Below, piece by piece: positions 1 to 11,433 of a stretch of 64,000 nucleotides of DNA. A program made the translations under genes and the position numbers. Positions within the stretch are counted from its first letter, which is position 1. Each line of letters begins with the position of its first letter. The stretch comes from Pratylenchus scribneri (Eukaryota > Nematoda > Chromadorea > Rhabditida > Pratylenchidae), in assembly GCA_030063045.1 (NCBI GenBank), contig JAQSEB010000012.1:310001-374000 (forward strand), given 5' to 3'. The notes beneath the pieces are model-generated. The model made no database searches and was not told the DNA's origin. It saw nothing but the letters and a program-made list of their open reading frames with translations.

Positions 1-120
1 TAATGTATTTTAATTATATTTAATGTAATGTAAATAAATAAAAAAAATTAAATAAATTATTTTTGCATTTATTTTGAATTGTGGAAATGCATGTTTCAAA
101 TGCATTTGTTGAATGTAACA
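1..120. other. AT-rich left flank
   Basis: Low-complexity A/T sequence before the GC-rich block. No gene, RNA or repeat can be supported here. Confidence 0.6.
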
Positions 121-206
121 GAAGTCTAGAAACAGTGTAATCCCGCAGGGATTCTTATCAAAAAGTCTAAGAATCCAGACACGGGTATAAGAGCGCCGCA
201 GGCGCT
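121..206. repeat. Left border repeat with two GCA-loop hairpins
   Basis: Two perfect short palindromes lie here: AATCCC-GCA-GGGATT at 139-153 and AGCGCC-GCA-GGCGCT at 192-206. Both have 6 bp stems and a GCA loop. About 30 bp around the first (tctag..acagtg.aatcccg) recurs in the same orientation at 1571-1600, so the two copies bracket the GC-rich block and may mark the edges of one repeated unit. The stems differ in sequence but stay paired, so pairing rather than sequence seems to be kept. Confidence 0.6.
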
Positions 207-358
207 AGTTATTATTACTAGAATATAACAAGGGTAGTGATTCCTTCTCTAACTCATAACTGCCTTCAAAATGCTCCTCATCTCGGCAATTTGGTACCGA
301 TCGACGTCACTTCGGCCGTAGATTTGTATAAAACTTCAACCTATTTTCCAACTTTACT

Positions 359-378
359 CCGCGCGGAGCTCCGCGCGG
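359..378. repeat. Perfect 20 bp GC palindrome
   Basis: CCGCGCGGAGCTCCGCGCGG is its own reverse complement. It precedes the first tandem array and shares the CCGC/GCGG stem vocabulary of the array hairpins. Confidence 0.85.
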
Positions 379-459
379 AAAACAGTTTTTTTGGTACCCA
401 TAGGGGGGACCAAGCACTTTTCAAAAATTTTTTGTCTTATTTTTTCTTGAAAAGTGTTC

Positions 460-890
460 AGGAATGGGTAATCGAGGTCGGCGAAGCCGAATATCGAAAA
501 AAATTTCGGGGTTGACCGAGCGGTGCGCGAGTTACCGTGGCCAAACCGCGGAGCGGAAAAATAATTTTTTCTCAATTTTGACTTAAAAATAGTGTAATAT
601 GGGGTAATCGAGGCCGGCGAAGCCGAATATGAAACTTTTTTCGAGATCTGCGAAGCGGTGCGCGAGTTACCGTGGCCAAACCGCGGAGCGGAATTTTTCA
701 ACAAAAATTTTTTTTCGAGATAGGTTCATAGGAATGGGTAATCGAGGTCGGCAAAGCCGAATATCGAAATTTTTTCGAGATCCGCGAAGCGGTGCGCGAG
801 TTACCGCGGTGTAAACCGCGGAGCGGAAAAATAATTTTTTCTCAATTTTGACTTAAAAATAATGTAATATGGGGTAATCGAGGTCGTGGA
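460..890. repeat. Tandem array, ~135 bp unit, 270 bp dimer
   Basis: The phrase gggtaatcgagg recurs at about 465, 602, 735 and 872, spacing 137, 133 and 137. Units 1 and 3 match each other best, as do units 2 and 4: the stretch from 541 recurs at 811, exactly 270 bp on. The array is therefore a two-unit higher-order repeat. Each unit carries hairpins such as TCGGC-GAA-GCCGA (478-490), CCGC-GAA-GCGG (782-792) and CCGC-GGA-GCGG (546-556, 681-691, 816-826). Open frames crossing it on both strands come from repeat structure and GC content and are not called as genes. Confidence 0.85.
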
Positions 891-928
891 TTACGAATAT
901 CATATCCGTTTTGAACGAAACCTAAAGG

Positions 929-1550
929 TGCGCGAGATTAAGCCGGATAAAGGGGGATTGAGAGGGATTAAGGGTCAAAATGATGGAATTAAGGCGAAAA
1001 ATAGGTCGGAAGTTTGGGGGAAGCGTGCCGAAGGCAAGTAGGCAGGGCCGAAGGCCCGGTAGGTGGGAGGGATATAGCCGGATTAAGGGGGATTAAGTGG
1101 GATTAAGCCGGATTACGAGTCAAAATGGTGGGATTAAGGTGGGAAAAGGGCCGAAGGCCTCCCCCTGAGCCCCGAAGGGGCGAAGATGGAAACAGGAGGC
1201 CAGGTAGTGCGTGGGATTAAGCTGGATATAGGGGGATTAAGAGGGATTAAGCCGGATTAAGGGTCAAAATAGTGGGATTAAGGTGGGAAAAGGGCCGAAG
1301 GCCTCCCCCTGAGCCCCGAAGGGGCGAAGATGGAAACAGGAGGCCGAGTAGTGCGTGGGATTAAGCTAGATATAGGGGGATTAAGAGGGATTAAGCCGGA
1401 TTAAGGGTCAAAATGGTGGGATTAAGGTGGGAAAAGGGCCGAAGGACACCCCCTGAGCCCCGAAGGGGCGAAGATGGAAATAGCAGGCTTGGGAGTGCGT
1501 GGGATTAAGCCGGATATAGGGGGATAAAGGGGGATTAAGCCGGATTAAGC
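929..1550. repeat. Tandem array, 144 bp GGATTAAG-rich minisatellite
   Basis: About four and a half copies. The phrase g.gtcaaaat..tgg.attaagg occurs at about 972, 1117, 1261 and 1405, and gtgcgtggga at 1207, 1351 and 1495, giving a 144-145 bp period. Within each unit a ~10 bp core GGATTAAG(G/C) is itself repeated. Most units carry perfect hairpins GGCC-GAA-GGCC (1149-1159) and GCCCC-GAA-GGGGC (1169-1181); 1026-1036 and 1045-1057 hold two more. The first unit begins with ggtgcgcgag, a phrase shared with the preceding array, so the two arrays are probably parts of one larger repeat family. The + strand is markedly G-rich. Confidence 0.9.
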
Positions 1551-1570
1551 TCTGATTTCCTCCAAAATCA

Positions 1571-1661
1571 TCTAGAGACAGTGAAATCCCGCAGGGATTC
1601 CAAAAACGAAGTTTCCCAAGCACAGATCCACATATCTCAAAGCAAGAGAGCCCCGCAGGGG
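1571..1661. repeat. Right border repeat with GCA-loop hairpins
   Basis: AATCCC-GCA-GGGATT at 1585-1599 lies in a ~30 bp direct repeat of 125-155. CCCC-GCA-GGGG follows at 1651-1661. GC-rich sequence ends just after this. Confidence 0.65.
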
Positions 1662-1696
1662 TGATCTGATCGAATTGTTTCAAATAAAAAATAAAA

Positions 1697-1969
1697 ATGA
1701 CAGATCGCCTCATTATTAATAAATTGTGTTTAAAAGCAAAGCAAACGAGCAAAATTCAAATAAAATTTTTCACAAATTCCAAATTTCAAGGTGCTCAAAT
1801 TGTGGAAAAAACTTTGGAAAATTACGTCAAGTTCGGACACATGTTGTTGGTTTTCTATCTGGAACAATATAACCACAAAAATAAACTCGCCATAAAAAAT
1901 GAAATAATAAATATTGAAAAAATTTTCTTTTATACAAACATACATGAAAGAAATAATATCGGATTTTAA
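1697..1969 (+). other. Open frame of 90 codons at array edge, not recognised
   Basis: The frame starts with ATG and is rich in Lys, Asn and Ile. It begins where GC content drops at the edge of the satellite block. No domain, signal peptide or membrane segment is evident. About one frame of this length is expected by chance in 64 kb at this composition, so it may not be a gene. Confidence 0.15.
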
Positions 1970-3040
1970 AAATTAAATTGCATTTATTAGAATAATTCTA
2001 ATGTTCATAATTAACTATTTTAAAATCTATATGAATATTATTCAAAGTAATTTATATTTTAAATTTAATAAAAAGAGAAAAATAATAAAATTAAAATTTT
2101 TAATAATAATTAAAAAGATAATCAAATCAATTTAATGAAAAATTAAAAAATTAAATAAAAATAATAGAAACAGCTCAATTGTACATCAAATCAAAGAAGA
2201 ACGAATTGGCTGGAATTGAGTGAGAAATTGCTCAATTGTCGGATCCGGTATAATAAACCTATTATAATTAAACCGATTATTTTAAGATGATTAAATAAAA
2301 TAGCGTTAGCTTCAAAAACAAATTTTTATATAATAAAAAAATTAATTTTTTTTTAATTTTTAAATTTTATTTAATCTGCGGGAACAAAAATATATGAATT
2401 AAGAGCTAAAATGAAAAAAAAATTTAAATTTAAAAAATATTTTGAAAAATTTCAAAAAAGTATATATCATAAAAAATTCATTCTTATAGAAAATTAATAG
2501 AAAATATTCAAAATGTAAAAAAATGCGATTCTATAAATTTAATAGGCACTAATAAAATAATAGATTTCTAAAAATATTTTAAATTTTAAAAAATTAAATT
2601 TTTAATAATTTTTCAATTATAAAATTATAAATTTTATGACGCACATATACTCTTGCAGTTCTCAAAAATATAGTCTATTTTTTGACCTAATTTATTTAAA
2701 ATATTTTAATAAAAAATTGATAAAAAATCATCAAAATCGAACCCAATTAAATTGATAAATAAAAAAATCATGCAAAATAATTTTAAATAATAATAAATTT
2801 ATGGAATAAAATTTAAAAATTAAAAATCGTTAAATAAATTTAAAAAAATTAGATCGCATAAATTTTTAATTAATTAATAACAATTTATTATTCATAATTT
2901 GAATGAAACAAATATTTAAAATATTTGATTATATAAATTTATTAAAATTTTTAAATAATAAATTGAAAAACTAAGAATAATTTTTACAAAATTATATATA
3001 AAATATTTTAAAATAAACATGATCGTATTTTAGAGACTTG

Positions 3041-3106
3041 TATCACTATTGCGAAGAATATGGTCATTTTTATCTTGAATGTCCTCTTTATCCTAAATCT
3101 AAATAG
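3041..3106 (+). pseudogene. Zinc-knuckle-like fragment, first Cys lost
   Basis: A 21-codon frame ending in TAG reads YHYCEEYGHFYLECPLYP. It has the C-x4-H-x4-C part of a retroviral-type CCHC knuckle at exact spacing, but Tyr (TAT) where the first Cys (TGT) should be. Knuckles of this type are common in gag proteins of retroelements. No protease or RT is adjacent. I infer a short decayed gag-like relic; chance is a real alternative. Confidence 0.3.
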
Positions 3107-6100
3107 TTCACGGTATGTTAAATATAAAAAATATTAAATTCCTTAAAAATACATCAGAAAAATTGTCCGAATTAGAGCATTGATGGATTTAAAAATTGTC
3201 ATTTTTTCATTAAAAAAAATATATATTTAAGAAAATTATTGAAATGACATGGGAAATCAAATGAACTATTGACAATTCAAATGAGCAACAAAAGATGGAC
3301 ACTGATGAAAGCACTTTTTTATTATCAATATCATAAATAAAGCTAAAAATTTAATAAAAATATAAAAATAGACTTTATATATTAATAAAAATCTATTGAT
3401 AATTATTAAAAAAATATTGATAAAAGAATTGAAACTTATAGTAAAATAAATTTTTAGATATAAAAGAATTGCATTTATATTCTAAATAAATTATATCATA
3501 ATCAAATGATATTTAATTTATATTGATTTTCAAATTGATTAAAATGCTTTGGGCTATAATGTTAGGGCTATATTTAGAAGAAATTATGTGATGTAATTTA
3601 TTTAATTAAAATTTAAATGATTATAGAAATATAATTTTTTTCAACGAAACGAAGCGTATTTGGATTAATTAATATGGGAGGAAAAATATTTATAAATAAA
3701 AATAGCAATAGGCAAAAATTTTAAATAATAAAAATTTCTGGAAGGAAATTATCTTTTAAAGCTAAAAATAATGTCCCCTAATAATAAAAATATTTGCATG
3801 CTCTCAAATTTGAATAATCGGTCAATAAAAGTTGGATTAATTTTTAAAAATTATTCAAATAAAAAAAGGTTCATTTCTTCGTATAAAAAAGTTGTATTCA
3901 GACAAAAATTTTGACGACTTAATTTTGGGCCAAGTGATAAAACCACAATAAGCTCACTTTATTTCATCAAATTTACTTTTTTAAAATAAAAATTTTTATA
4001 AATAAAATTTTTCCTATATATATGTAAAAAATGATATTGAAAAATGAAATACAAAATAAAAAATAAAAATAAATTAGAAAAATATATCTTTTGTTTATTT
4101 ATATTAATTTTCATATAACTATTTGAAAATTTTTGATTAATCTATGAGAAGAATAACAAAATATTTGATTAATTTAAATAAAAAAATTTTTAAATAAAAT
4201 ATATTTAATTTAAAAAATAATTAAAATGAAGAAATTTAATTAATCAATAAGTTAAATTAAAATTTAGATGAATATATCAAATTAAAAAAAAAATTATTTA
4301 ATTTTAAAAATGAAAGTTTAATCGAATTATAGTAAATAATTAAAATAGAAAAATTATTATATGCTTAGTTAAAAAAATAACCCATAATATATATACAAAT
4401 ATAATTAACAATTTATAAAATGAATATATATTCAATTTAAAAATTTTGAATATTGGAACATCCTGCACGTGCACCATTTGCATTTGCATCCAGCTTTATT
4501 ATACTTTAAAATGCAATTATATTATAATGATGATTTTTTAAAGTTGAACATCATCCAAGAAAAATGTTATCTAAATTATAAAAATATTTTAAGCGAAATA
4601 TATTGGCTTTTGAAAACAAAAAGCATAATGACAAGCTTATAATTAAAAATTCTAGAAGTTTCTTAATGAAAATAAATGATAAAAATAAAAATTTAAATTT
4701 TAAAAAATTGAGTTATTTATTAAAATTTCAACCAGAATTAAAAAATATGATAGAGAGGCACAACTTTGAAAATATTATAGATTCTTATATGACCATTATT
4801 TGTAAATAATAATAATTAAATTAATTTTTAATTTATTTAAGAAAGAAAATATAAAAATAATTATAAATTAATATTTTAATCTCCGATTATACATACATTT
4901 TATGTTATATCGCAATCTGGAAACGATATTTTTATAAAACAATTTTATATTTAATGCATTGATATGAAAATTAAAAAATTTTTTAAATTGATAAGAAATG
5001 GATAAATTTATATTTATTAACTAAAACATAGTGGACATTTACCAGAGATAATGTTGTTTTCTCTCTTGGTTTAGTTAACATAGTATATTTAAAAAATTAA
5101 TATAAATTATATATATCGAAGAATTAAAAAAAATTTGGCTAATAACATTCTAAAAAAATAAATATATATATATTTTTATTTTCGTTTTTCATTGTTGTAT
5201 CTTGCGTTGCGTTCGACATGGATACGGTTGACACAATAACCGATCGATTCAATTGATTTTTATTGTAAAAATAATTTGCTGGGTGGTCAATCTAGTCAAT
5301 AATATGTTAAAGAAAATAATATATAAAAGTAAGAAATGAATTAAAATTAATGCCAAAATCTAAATATTTTTAAACATTTTATTCCTATTGTAAAATATAA
5401 TATAATTCTAATAATATAATAATTTTTATAATGATACAACAATACATCCAAAATAACACAAATTAACCAATTTATTTCACTTTACATTATTAATAAAAAA
5501 ATAATTAATTTGTAATAATTACGGTTTATTTCTTTTCACAAAGATTTAATACTGAGATAAATTTAATTTTAAAAATTTTTTAAAAATTTAATTTTTTGAC
5601 AAATATTAGTAATTAATTTAAATAAATTACAAGTAAATTAAATAATTATTTAATATTTAAAAAAATAGTTTTAACTAAAATTAATTTTGAAAAAATGAAG
5701 AGATATACATTTATGAATCTAAATTTTAATTTTGATAGAAATTTTTTTTATTTCACAGCATCATAAAATTTTTGCATGGATAAAAATTCTCGCTTTGCTT
5801 ATAATGGATCCGAAAAAAGTTTAATTCTGAAGATTTTGCCAAAGAAAACCAAAATTTAAGAACAAAATAGAAATCGCTACAAAAATATATGTTTTAAGAG
5901 GAAATGAGGAAACATATAGGCAATAAATTACTAATGGAAAATACAAAATAAAAATTATCTTAATGGGAAAAAATAATTTTATAAATTTAGTATACATAAA
6001 TGCAAACTGTTTATTGAGTGATAAATGAAAGCAATCTCGTTTTACTGTTTGTTATTGTAATAAAATCTAATACCATTAAAAAATTGTTATAAAATATTTA

Positions 6101-6521
6101 AAATAAATGAAAAATTCGAAAATAAATAATTAATTAAATTAATCAATTTTATAATTATTATTTTATTTTCTTAATTGCTGGATATCGATAAATTTCAATT
6201 TCAGAAATATTTTTATATTTTTTAAATAAATTATACTAATATAAAGTAAAAATAAATAATTTTTATAATTTTAATTTTTCTATAATTTGTCAATAAAATA
6301 AAATATAAAGAAAATGTTAATTTAATTTATATAAAAAAATTAAGTAAATAACATGTTCTCATCAGAGAACATATTAAGAAAAAATAGAAAAGATATTATA
6401 AAAGGATGAGATATAATTTATATTATAAATTATTGTATGAAATTTTTTTATATCAAATTTAATTCATGATGAAAGTGATTATAGAAAAATACTAAAATAA
6501 CAATAAAGAGAAAAAGAATAT

Positions 6522-6626
6522 ATGCAAAAAATTGGAATTACAGTTGCAGAGAGCAAGTTTAATATCAATGAATCTACAATCCGGTTTGGCTCAAAAGAGG
6601 GATTTATTTTCATGATAATAACATAA
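6522..6626 (+). pseudogene. Helix-turn-helix-like ORF fragment
   Basis: A 34-codon ATG frame contains GITVAESKFNINESTIRF, which resembles the A-x-x-(K/R)-F-x-I-x-x-S-T-I-R helix-turn-helix found at the N-terminus of pogo/Tigger-type transposases and Psq-like proteins. It runs into AT-rich DNA with no catalytic domain. Two other frames are also open across part of this islet, so the reading is tentative. Confidence 0.25.
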
Positions 6627-7914
6627 ATTATTTTTTTTATATAAAATAATAGGATATATTGTTGAAACACTGAATGAAATTCATTAAATTTAATTTAATA
6701 AAATTAAATGTCACGAAATTTTTAGTTAAATTTAATATGATCCTGGCCGAGGGAATTATATTTTAATCTTTATAAAACTAAATTGTAAGAAAATATAATT
6801 AATTATTCTAAATAATGAAATAACTAATAATTTATGTGATTTTTTGCAATACGAAAAATATCCTTTATATATGATTTAATAAAATAATGAATAAAAAATT
6901 TATTAAAATTAAAAAATGATGATAAATTATTTTCGATTTAAAATTGAAATTCAAATTTTTATATAAAAATTGAGATAGGAGTCAGAAATATAAATTATGG
7001 AGAAATTAAATAACATTATAAATAAAAACTTTAATAAAAGAATTGAATGAAAAAATAATAATGATAAAAATTTTCAAAGAAATTCCTTAAAATTTATATT
7101 AATATTTTCTATAAAAAAAACGATAATTAATATTAATTCTTAATAATAAAATATTTGATTATAAAATTAATATAAAAAATAATATAAATGAAGTCTTTAC
7201 TAAATTTAAAACATTTTTAATATTAGTACATATAAACAAAATTTCAAAAAAATAGATTTGTACAAACAAATTATTACTCATTTAAGATATTATTTCTTTT
7301 AAAAAACATAATTATTTTATAAATGCAATATTTTTTTGGATTATTTTCAAAATTTTAATTTAAGTAAATTTTTGGGTTTAAATATTTCTAAAAATTTAAC
7401 TTATTTATTTTGATAATGAATTATTTCTAGATCAATATATGAATCTAATAAATTCCAGTAAATACAAACAAAAATATTTCTAATTCAACATTAAAACTGA
7501 CAAAAATTGACAATCTAAAATAAATATATTATATTTTGTTTCACTCCAAATTTTTCAATTCCTTCAGTTTTGAACTGAATTATGAATGGCTTAACTGCTG
7601 AAATTATTTTTTAATTCATTCTGATTGAACCTTTCAGTCCATAGTGAATAAGATAAAATTTCCTTAATATCTTGCAAATTTAATTTGATTAAAATGCATA
7701 TATTTTTATAAAATAAATTCAATTAATTATAAAAGTGATTTAAAAGTGGTAATTTGATATTAAATTAAATGTAATTAAAAAATTTAAAAAATTAAAGAAA
7801 CAATAGTATTTCGATTAATAAATTTATTTTAATATCCTGTTGAGTATTCATTATTCAATTATCATTATATAAAAATCAAAATTTTAAAAATTAAAATGAA
7901 ATTAAATAAAAAAT

Positions 7915-8405
7915 AAAATATTTTATAAGATATTTATAATATTAAAATGAAAACCATTCAAATACAAAAGGTGAGGAAAAGTATAATTCGTCAATCATTA
8001 AATTATGAAAAATTATAATATATAAATATATTTACAATTTATTAAAAATATTTTTTGTTAGTTGTTTCATAAAAGTTAATTTTGGAATATAACTTTGAGA
8101 TTTAATGATTCTGATGTTGAAATAAAGATTCTTTAAGAATAAAATGAAAGAGAAAAATTTTTCATAATATAAAAAAACTTGATAAAAAATTCAAAGTAAG
8201 AAATAACATCAGTGAAAAAAACAAGTACATATTGCGGTAAAAAAATTAAAATAATTTTTTTCTACTATTATTGCAAATAAAGGGAGATATGGCTTTAGTA
8301 ATGTGGGAAAATTCGTTAGTCCATATCGATTCAATTGACAAAGAGAGTAAAATGGCCATTGGCATTCCCTTAAAATCTGGAACTGATTGATGATTAGTTT
8401 GAACA
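7915..8405. repeat. Dispersed duplication, copy A
   Basis: This segment is clearly similar over its length to about 26390-26925 in the same orientation; shared landmarks include gtgaggaaaagtataattcg-like text, tgattctgatgttgaaataaa-like text and ttcaattgacaaagagag. Both copies end with a + strand frame of ~42 codons sharing DSIDKESK and stopping at the same TGA (8388-8390 here). A 3-nt indel between copies keeps the frame, but substitutions are not concentrated at third positions, so coding is not proven. Confidence 0.7.
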
Positions 8406-8500
8406 ATTAATTTCTCAAAAATGAGAAAATATGAAAGAAATAATGGAAAATTTATTAAGCAATATAAATTCCTGAAAATATGAATTAATTTCACTCACGC

Positions 8501-8525
8501 TCTCTTCTTCTTGCTTTAAATTAAA
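8501..8525. repeat. 25 bp repeat shared with 13024-13048
   Basis: A stretch beginning tctcttcttcttgctttaaa is repeated exactly at 13024, with looser similarity just beyond. Its origin is unknown. Confidence 0.6.
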
Positions 8526-8536
8526 TATTAAATTAA

Positions 8537-8653
8537 ATGAAAGAATCAATAAAAAAGGACGAAAAAATTGTGGAGGAAACAAAGTTTTGGGAAGAAATTG
8601 AAAATGGAATTGAAGAGGTTGGGTGGCGGGAGAAAAAAATAAAAATTATTTAA
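8537..8653 (+). CDS. Small ORF, 38 aa, charged, not recognised
   Basis: ATG to TAA, rich in Glu and Lys (for example KDEKIVEETKFWEEIENG), and probably helical. It sits in a GC-enriched islet. The length is within chance; only the composition and the islet boundary favour coding. Confidence 0.15.
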   Translation: MKESIKKDEKIVEETKFWEEIENGIEEVGWREKKIKII

Positions 8654-9060
8654 AATATTGTAAGGATTTTAATGAAATTGTAACTTTCTATGCCAAAATA
8701 TGAAAGAAAATTTTCAATAGAATTAAATGCGATGAAATTGTAATCTACTAAACTTAGTATTTAAAACAATGCCAATATATATATATATACTTTTATTCCA
8801 AACATTTTTCTAAAGAAATATTATGTTTAATGAGTAATTCAAATTTAACAATATATAAAAATCTTAAAAAAATTACATGCAATATCTTTTAATATACTGA
8901 AAAATATTATTTATAAATTAAATTATTGTATTATGCTAGCAACCTAAATAATATGAATTTTTTTATTTAATAAAAAATTATAATTGTATTAAAAGATCTT
9001 ATATCGAAATTAAAAATAAAAGATAAAAAGAGAAAAAATGGAAAATTCTGATGCTAAATA

Positions 9061-9401
9061 ATTGTACGGCCCCCTATATTTGACACGCCACATTTTTAAA
9101 GTTTTCTCAAGGTTGTATCTAAAAAATTTTTAAAGATTTTTTGTACGCAATATAATGCCGTTTCTCTTAATTTTAATAATTCATATATACTGGCACAATT
9201 CCAAAGAAAATTTCGCTTCAGGACACAATTGCTGAAAAGATTCACGATTGGCAAAAGTGTATGAATTGCTGACTGGAGATACTGACTAAAGACAGTAAGA
9301 TAAGATAGAAAATTCAATGTAAAAAATTCTATTAAATTTGATTTTTTAAAATTTAAATTTATAAGTTGATGAGTGCAGAATGACGAATGATTATCAAGCA
9401 T
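9061..9401 (-). CDS. Hypothetical ORF, ~101 aa from ATG
   Basis: The minus frame stops at 9096 and has an ATG at 9401; without that start the frame runs on to about 9443. At ~115 codons this is among the longest open frames in the AT-rich part, slightly more than chance would predict. The C-terminal half (ASIYELLKLRETALYC, then FKNFLD) has a helix spacing loosely like BTB/BACK repeats, but no diagnostic residue supports that. The islet itself is GC-richer than its surroundings. Possibly an isolated exon or a relic. Confidence 0.22.
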
Positions 9402-10042
9402 TTTTCTTGGAACAAAAATGGAAGATGAATTATAAATTAACAATAAATTAAATCTAACTTTAATTTATTATTATTTATAATTGCCATACAGAAAAAAATG
9501 ATAAAATTATAAAAATATAATAAAATATAAAATAAATGTAATAAATTCATTCTTTTTTCTTATTTTTAAAAGAATATATATAAATAATAATAAAAAAATT
9601 TCCTTCAATTAAGGAATTATTTAAAATTAGTTTTATAAAAAATATGACGAAAAAATAGGAATAATAATCATAATAAATTAAAATTAATTATTTTTCAATC
9701 AAATACAAAAAAAGGAAAATATACAAAATAATATTAAATTAAATTTATGAAAATAACAAAGGAAAAAACAAGGCAGAAATCTACAGATAAATATTTTTTA
9801 ATATATTTTTTTAAAATATTTATAAATTAATTTAATTGATAAGTTCCAAATTTAAATTTTTTAATATAATATATAATAAATTAATTAATTTTCTAAAATT
9901 GTTTATTAAATAATTTTAAATTTAAAATTCAATTTCTAATATTTCTAAATAGAATTTTTTGAAGTAGATTATATTCTATAAAATTTGAAATATAATTTAA
10001 TTAAGTGATTAATTCTGATTATTTAACATAATAAAAAAAATA

Positions 10043-10165
10043 ATGAAATTTATTCCTCCTTATCTTACCATAGCAATTTGTGTTCTTAGGGATCGGCAAA
10101 AGAATTGCGAATATTTAGGGGCATTATATTTTTTTAATAAAATAATTGATATTTATAAATCATAA
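10043..10165 (+). CDS. Small ORF, 40 aa, not recognised
   Basis: ATG to TAA across an islet; the middle reads CVLRDRQKNCEYLGAL and the ends are hydrophobic. It has no known motif and its length is within chance. Confidence 0.12.
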   Translation: MKFIPPYLTIAICVLRDRQKNCEYLGALYFFNKIIDIYKS

Positions 10166-10552
10166 AATTTATTATTGGATAGGAATGACAAATATATTTA
10201 TCTCATGAAATAAATTTATAATAAATCATTTTAAAAATTTGAAATCCATGTATGTATATATTTGTTTATTTAAATTAAAATTATTAAAAAATTATTATTA
10301 TAATCAAAAAAGAACTGCTAAATACCAATTCTAATTTAAAAAATATATTATAAAAATAATTTATGTTATTAATAAAAAAAAATATAATTAAAGACAAAAG
10401 TTATTAATTAATTTAAAAATTTTCATTAATAAATAATTTCCAAATTAATAAATCTTACAAAATTTTCTATAAATACAAATAAAATTAATCAATTATAGTG
10501 ATTTTCTTGACAATTTATCTTAAGCAAATTCATTTTAAGTTCTTCTCTAATC

Positions 10553-10594
10553 CAAATCGAGCAACTAAAACAACAAATCGAGCAACTAAAACAA
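10553..10594. repeat. Two tandem copies of a 21 bp unit
   Basis: The unit caaatcgagcaactaaaacaa occurs twice head to tail with at most minor change at the far end. It is a local duplication in otherwise unique A/T DNA. Confidence 0.8.
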
Positions 10595-11279
10595 TAAATC
10601 CTTAAGATACTAAAAATAAGAATATTTGAATTTGAGCCGAAAAAAACATTGCGCGATTCGACCATAAATTTTTTGGTGATTCAATTCTTTTGCAATTGTC
10701 ATTTTGGTTATCATCGCAAATATTAAAAAGCATAATTATTATTGATTATAAAAAAATATATTTACATCAGTTTATTTGAAAATTAATTAACATTGTTATG
10801 ATTCCGTTACAATCGAAATTTAAATCCATTAAAAAATCTTGAAAATACGCAGTTTTTAATGATTTGTAGAATTATAATTTTTATAAGACTTAAATATGAT
10901 TTATATAATAATAAATTAATTATATAATTAAATAATATTTAAAAAAATATTATATTAATATCAATAACCCAATTGTAAAAATACTATGAAAATTTTATAA
11001 TTTATTTGAAATCTTATAAAATATAAAAATAAATTAAAATTATTTATAAAAAAAAAATTAGAAAATTAATTCTATTTAGAAAGAATTATTTATAAATAAC
11101 AAACTTAAGATAATTCTGAAGAAATAGATGAGTAGCTAAAAATTGTGCATAAAAAAAGCCATTTTGACTTATATATATGGATATTTTCGAAAATTGAAAA
11201 TGAATGCAAAAAAATATTTTTTAAAACAAAAATTATTTAATCAAATTATTAATTTTAAAAAAAATTAAAAAATTTCCAG

Positions 11280-11433
11280 AGAGTTATCCTCAGAGGAAAC
11301 CGATGATTATAAAGTTTGCTATCCCACCTATAAAACAGCAGAATCCAATATGCCTATTACTTCAAATGGCATGAAAAAATGGACAAGAAAATATAGATGC
11401 ATGAATAAAGAACTAAAAATTTTTAATAAATAA
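11280..11433 (+). other. Exon-like islet after a CAG acceptor
   Basis: Directly after tttccag a frame of 50 codons runs to TAA. It begins ELSSEETDDYKVCYPTYK and turns basic toward the end (KKWTRKYRCMNK). GC content rises exactly over this stretch. The product is unknown. It could be a terminal exon of a gene with AT-rich introns, or a relic. Confidence 0.25.

Larger units (their letters stand above)
1970..9060. other. AT-rich gene-poor DNA with small islets
   Basis: Mostly low-complexity A/T sequence. Islets of higher GC near 3040, 4450, 5030, 5190, 6540 and 8500 are the only structured parts; those with something readable are listed separately. The 68-codon frame ending at 4809 has a TTG start and is within chance length. 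CAATTGTCGGATCCGG at about 2233 shares its core, in inverted orientation, with 27465-27480. Confidence 0.5.

Noticed and set aside
237..814. Open frames of 61-116 codons across the first satellite
   Set aside because: They occur in several frames on both strands and follow the repeat period, as expected of low-stop GC-rich satellite DNA.
929..1550. Telomeric repeat array
   Set aside because: The core GGATTAAG is telomere-like in G-richness, but the G-rich strand runs toward the window interior, units are 144 bp long, and AT-rich unique DNA lies on both sides.
1408..1752. Minus-strand frame of 114 codons over the 144 bp array edge
   Set aside because: It is mostly translated satellite and changes character at the array border.
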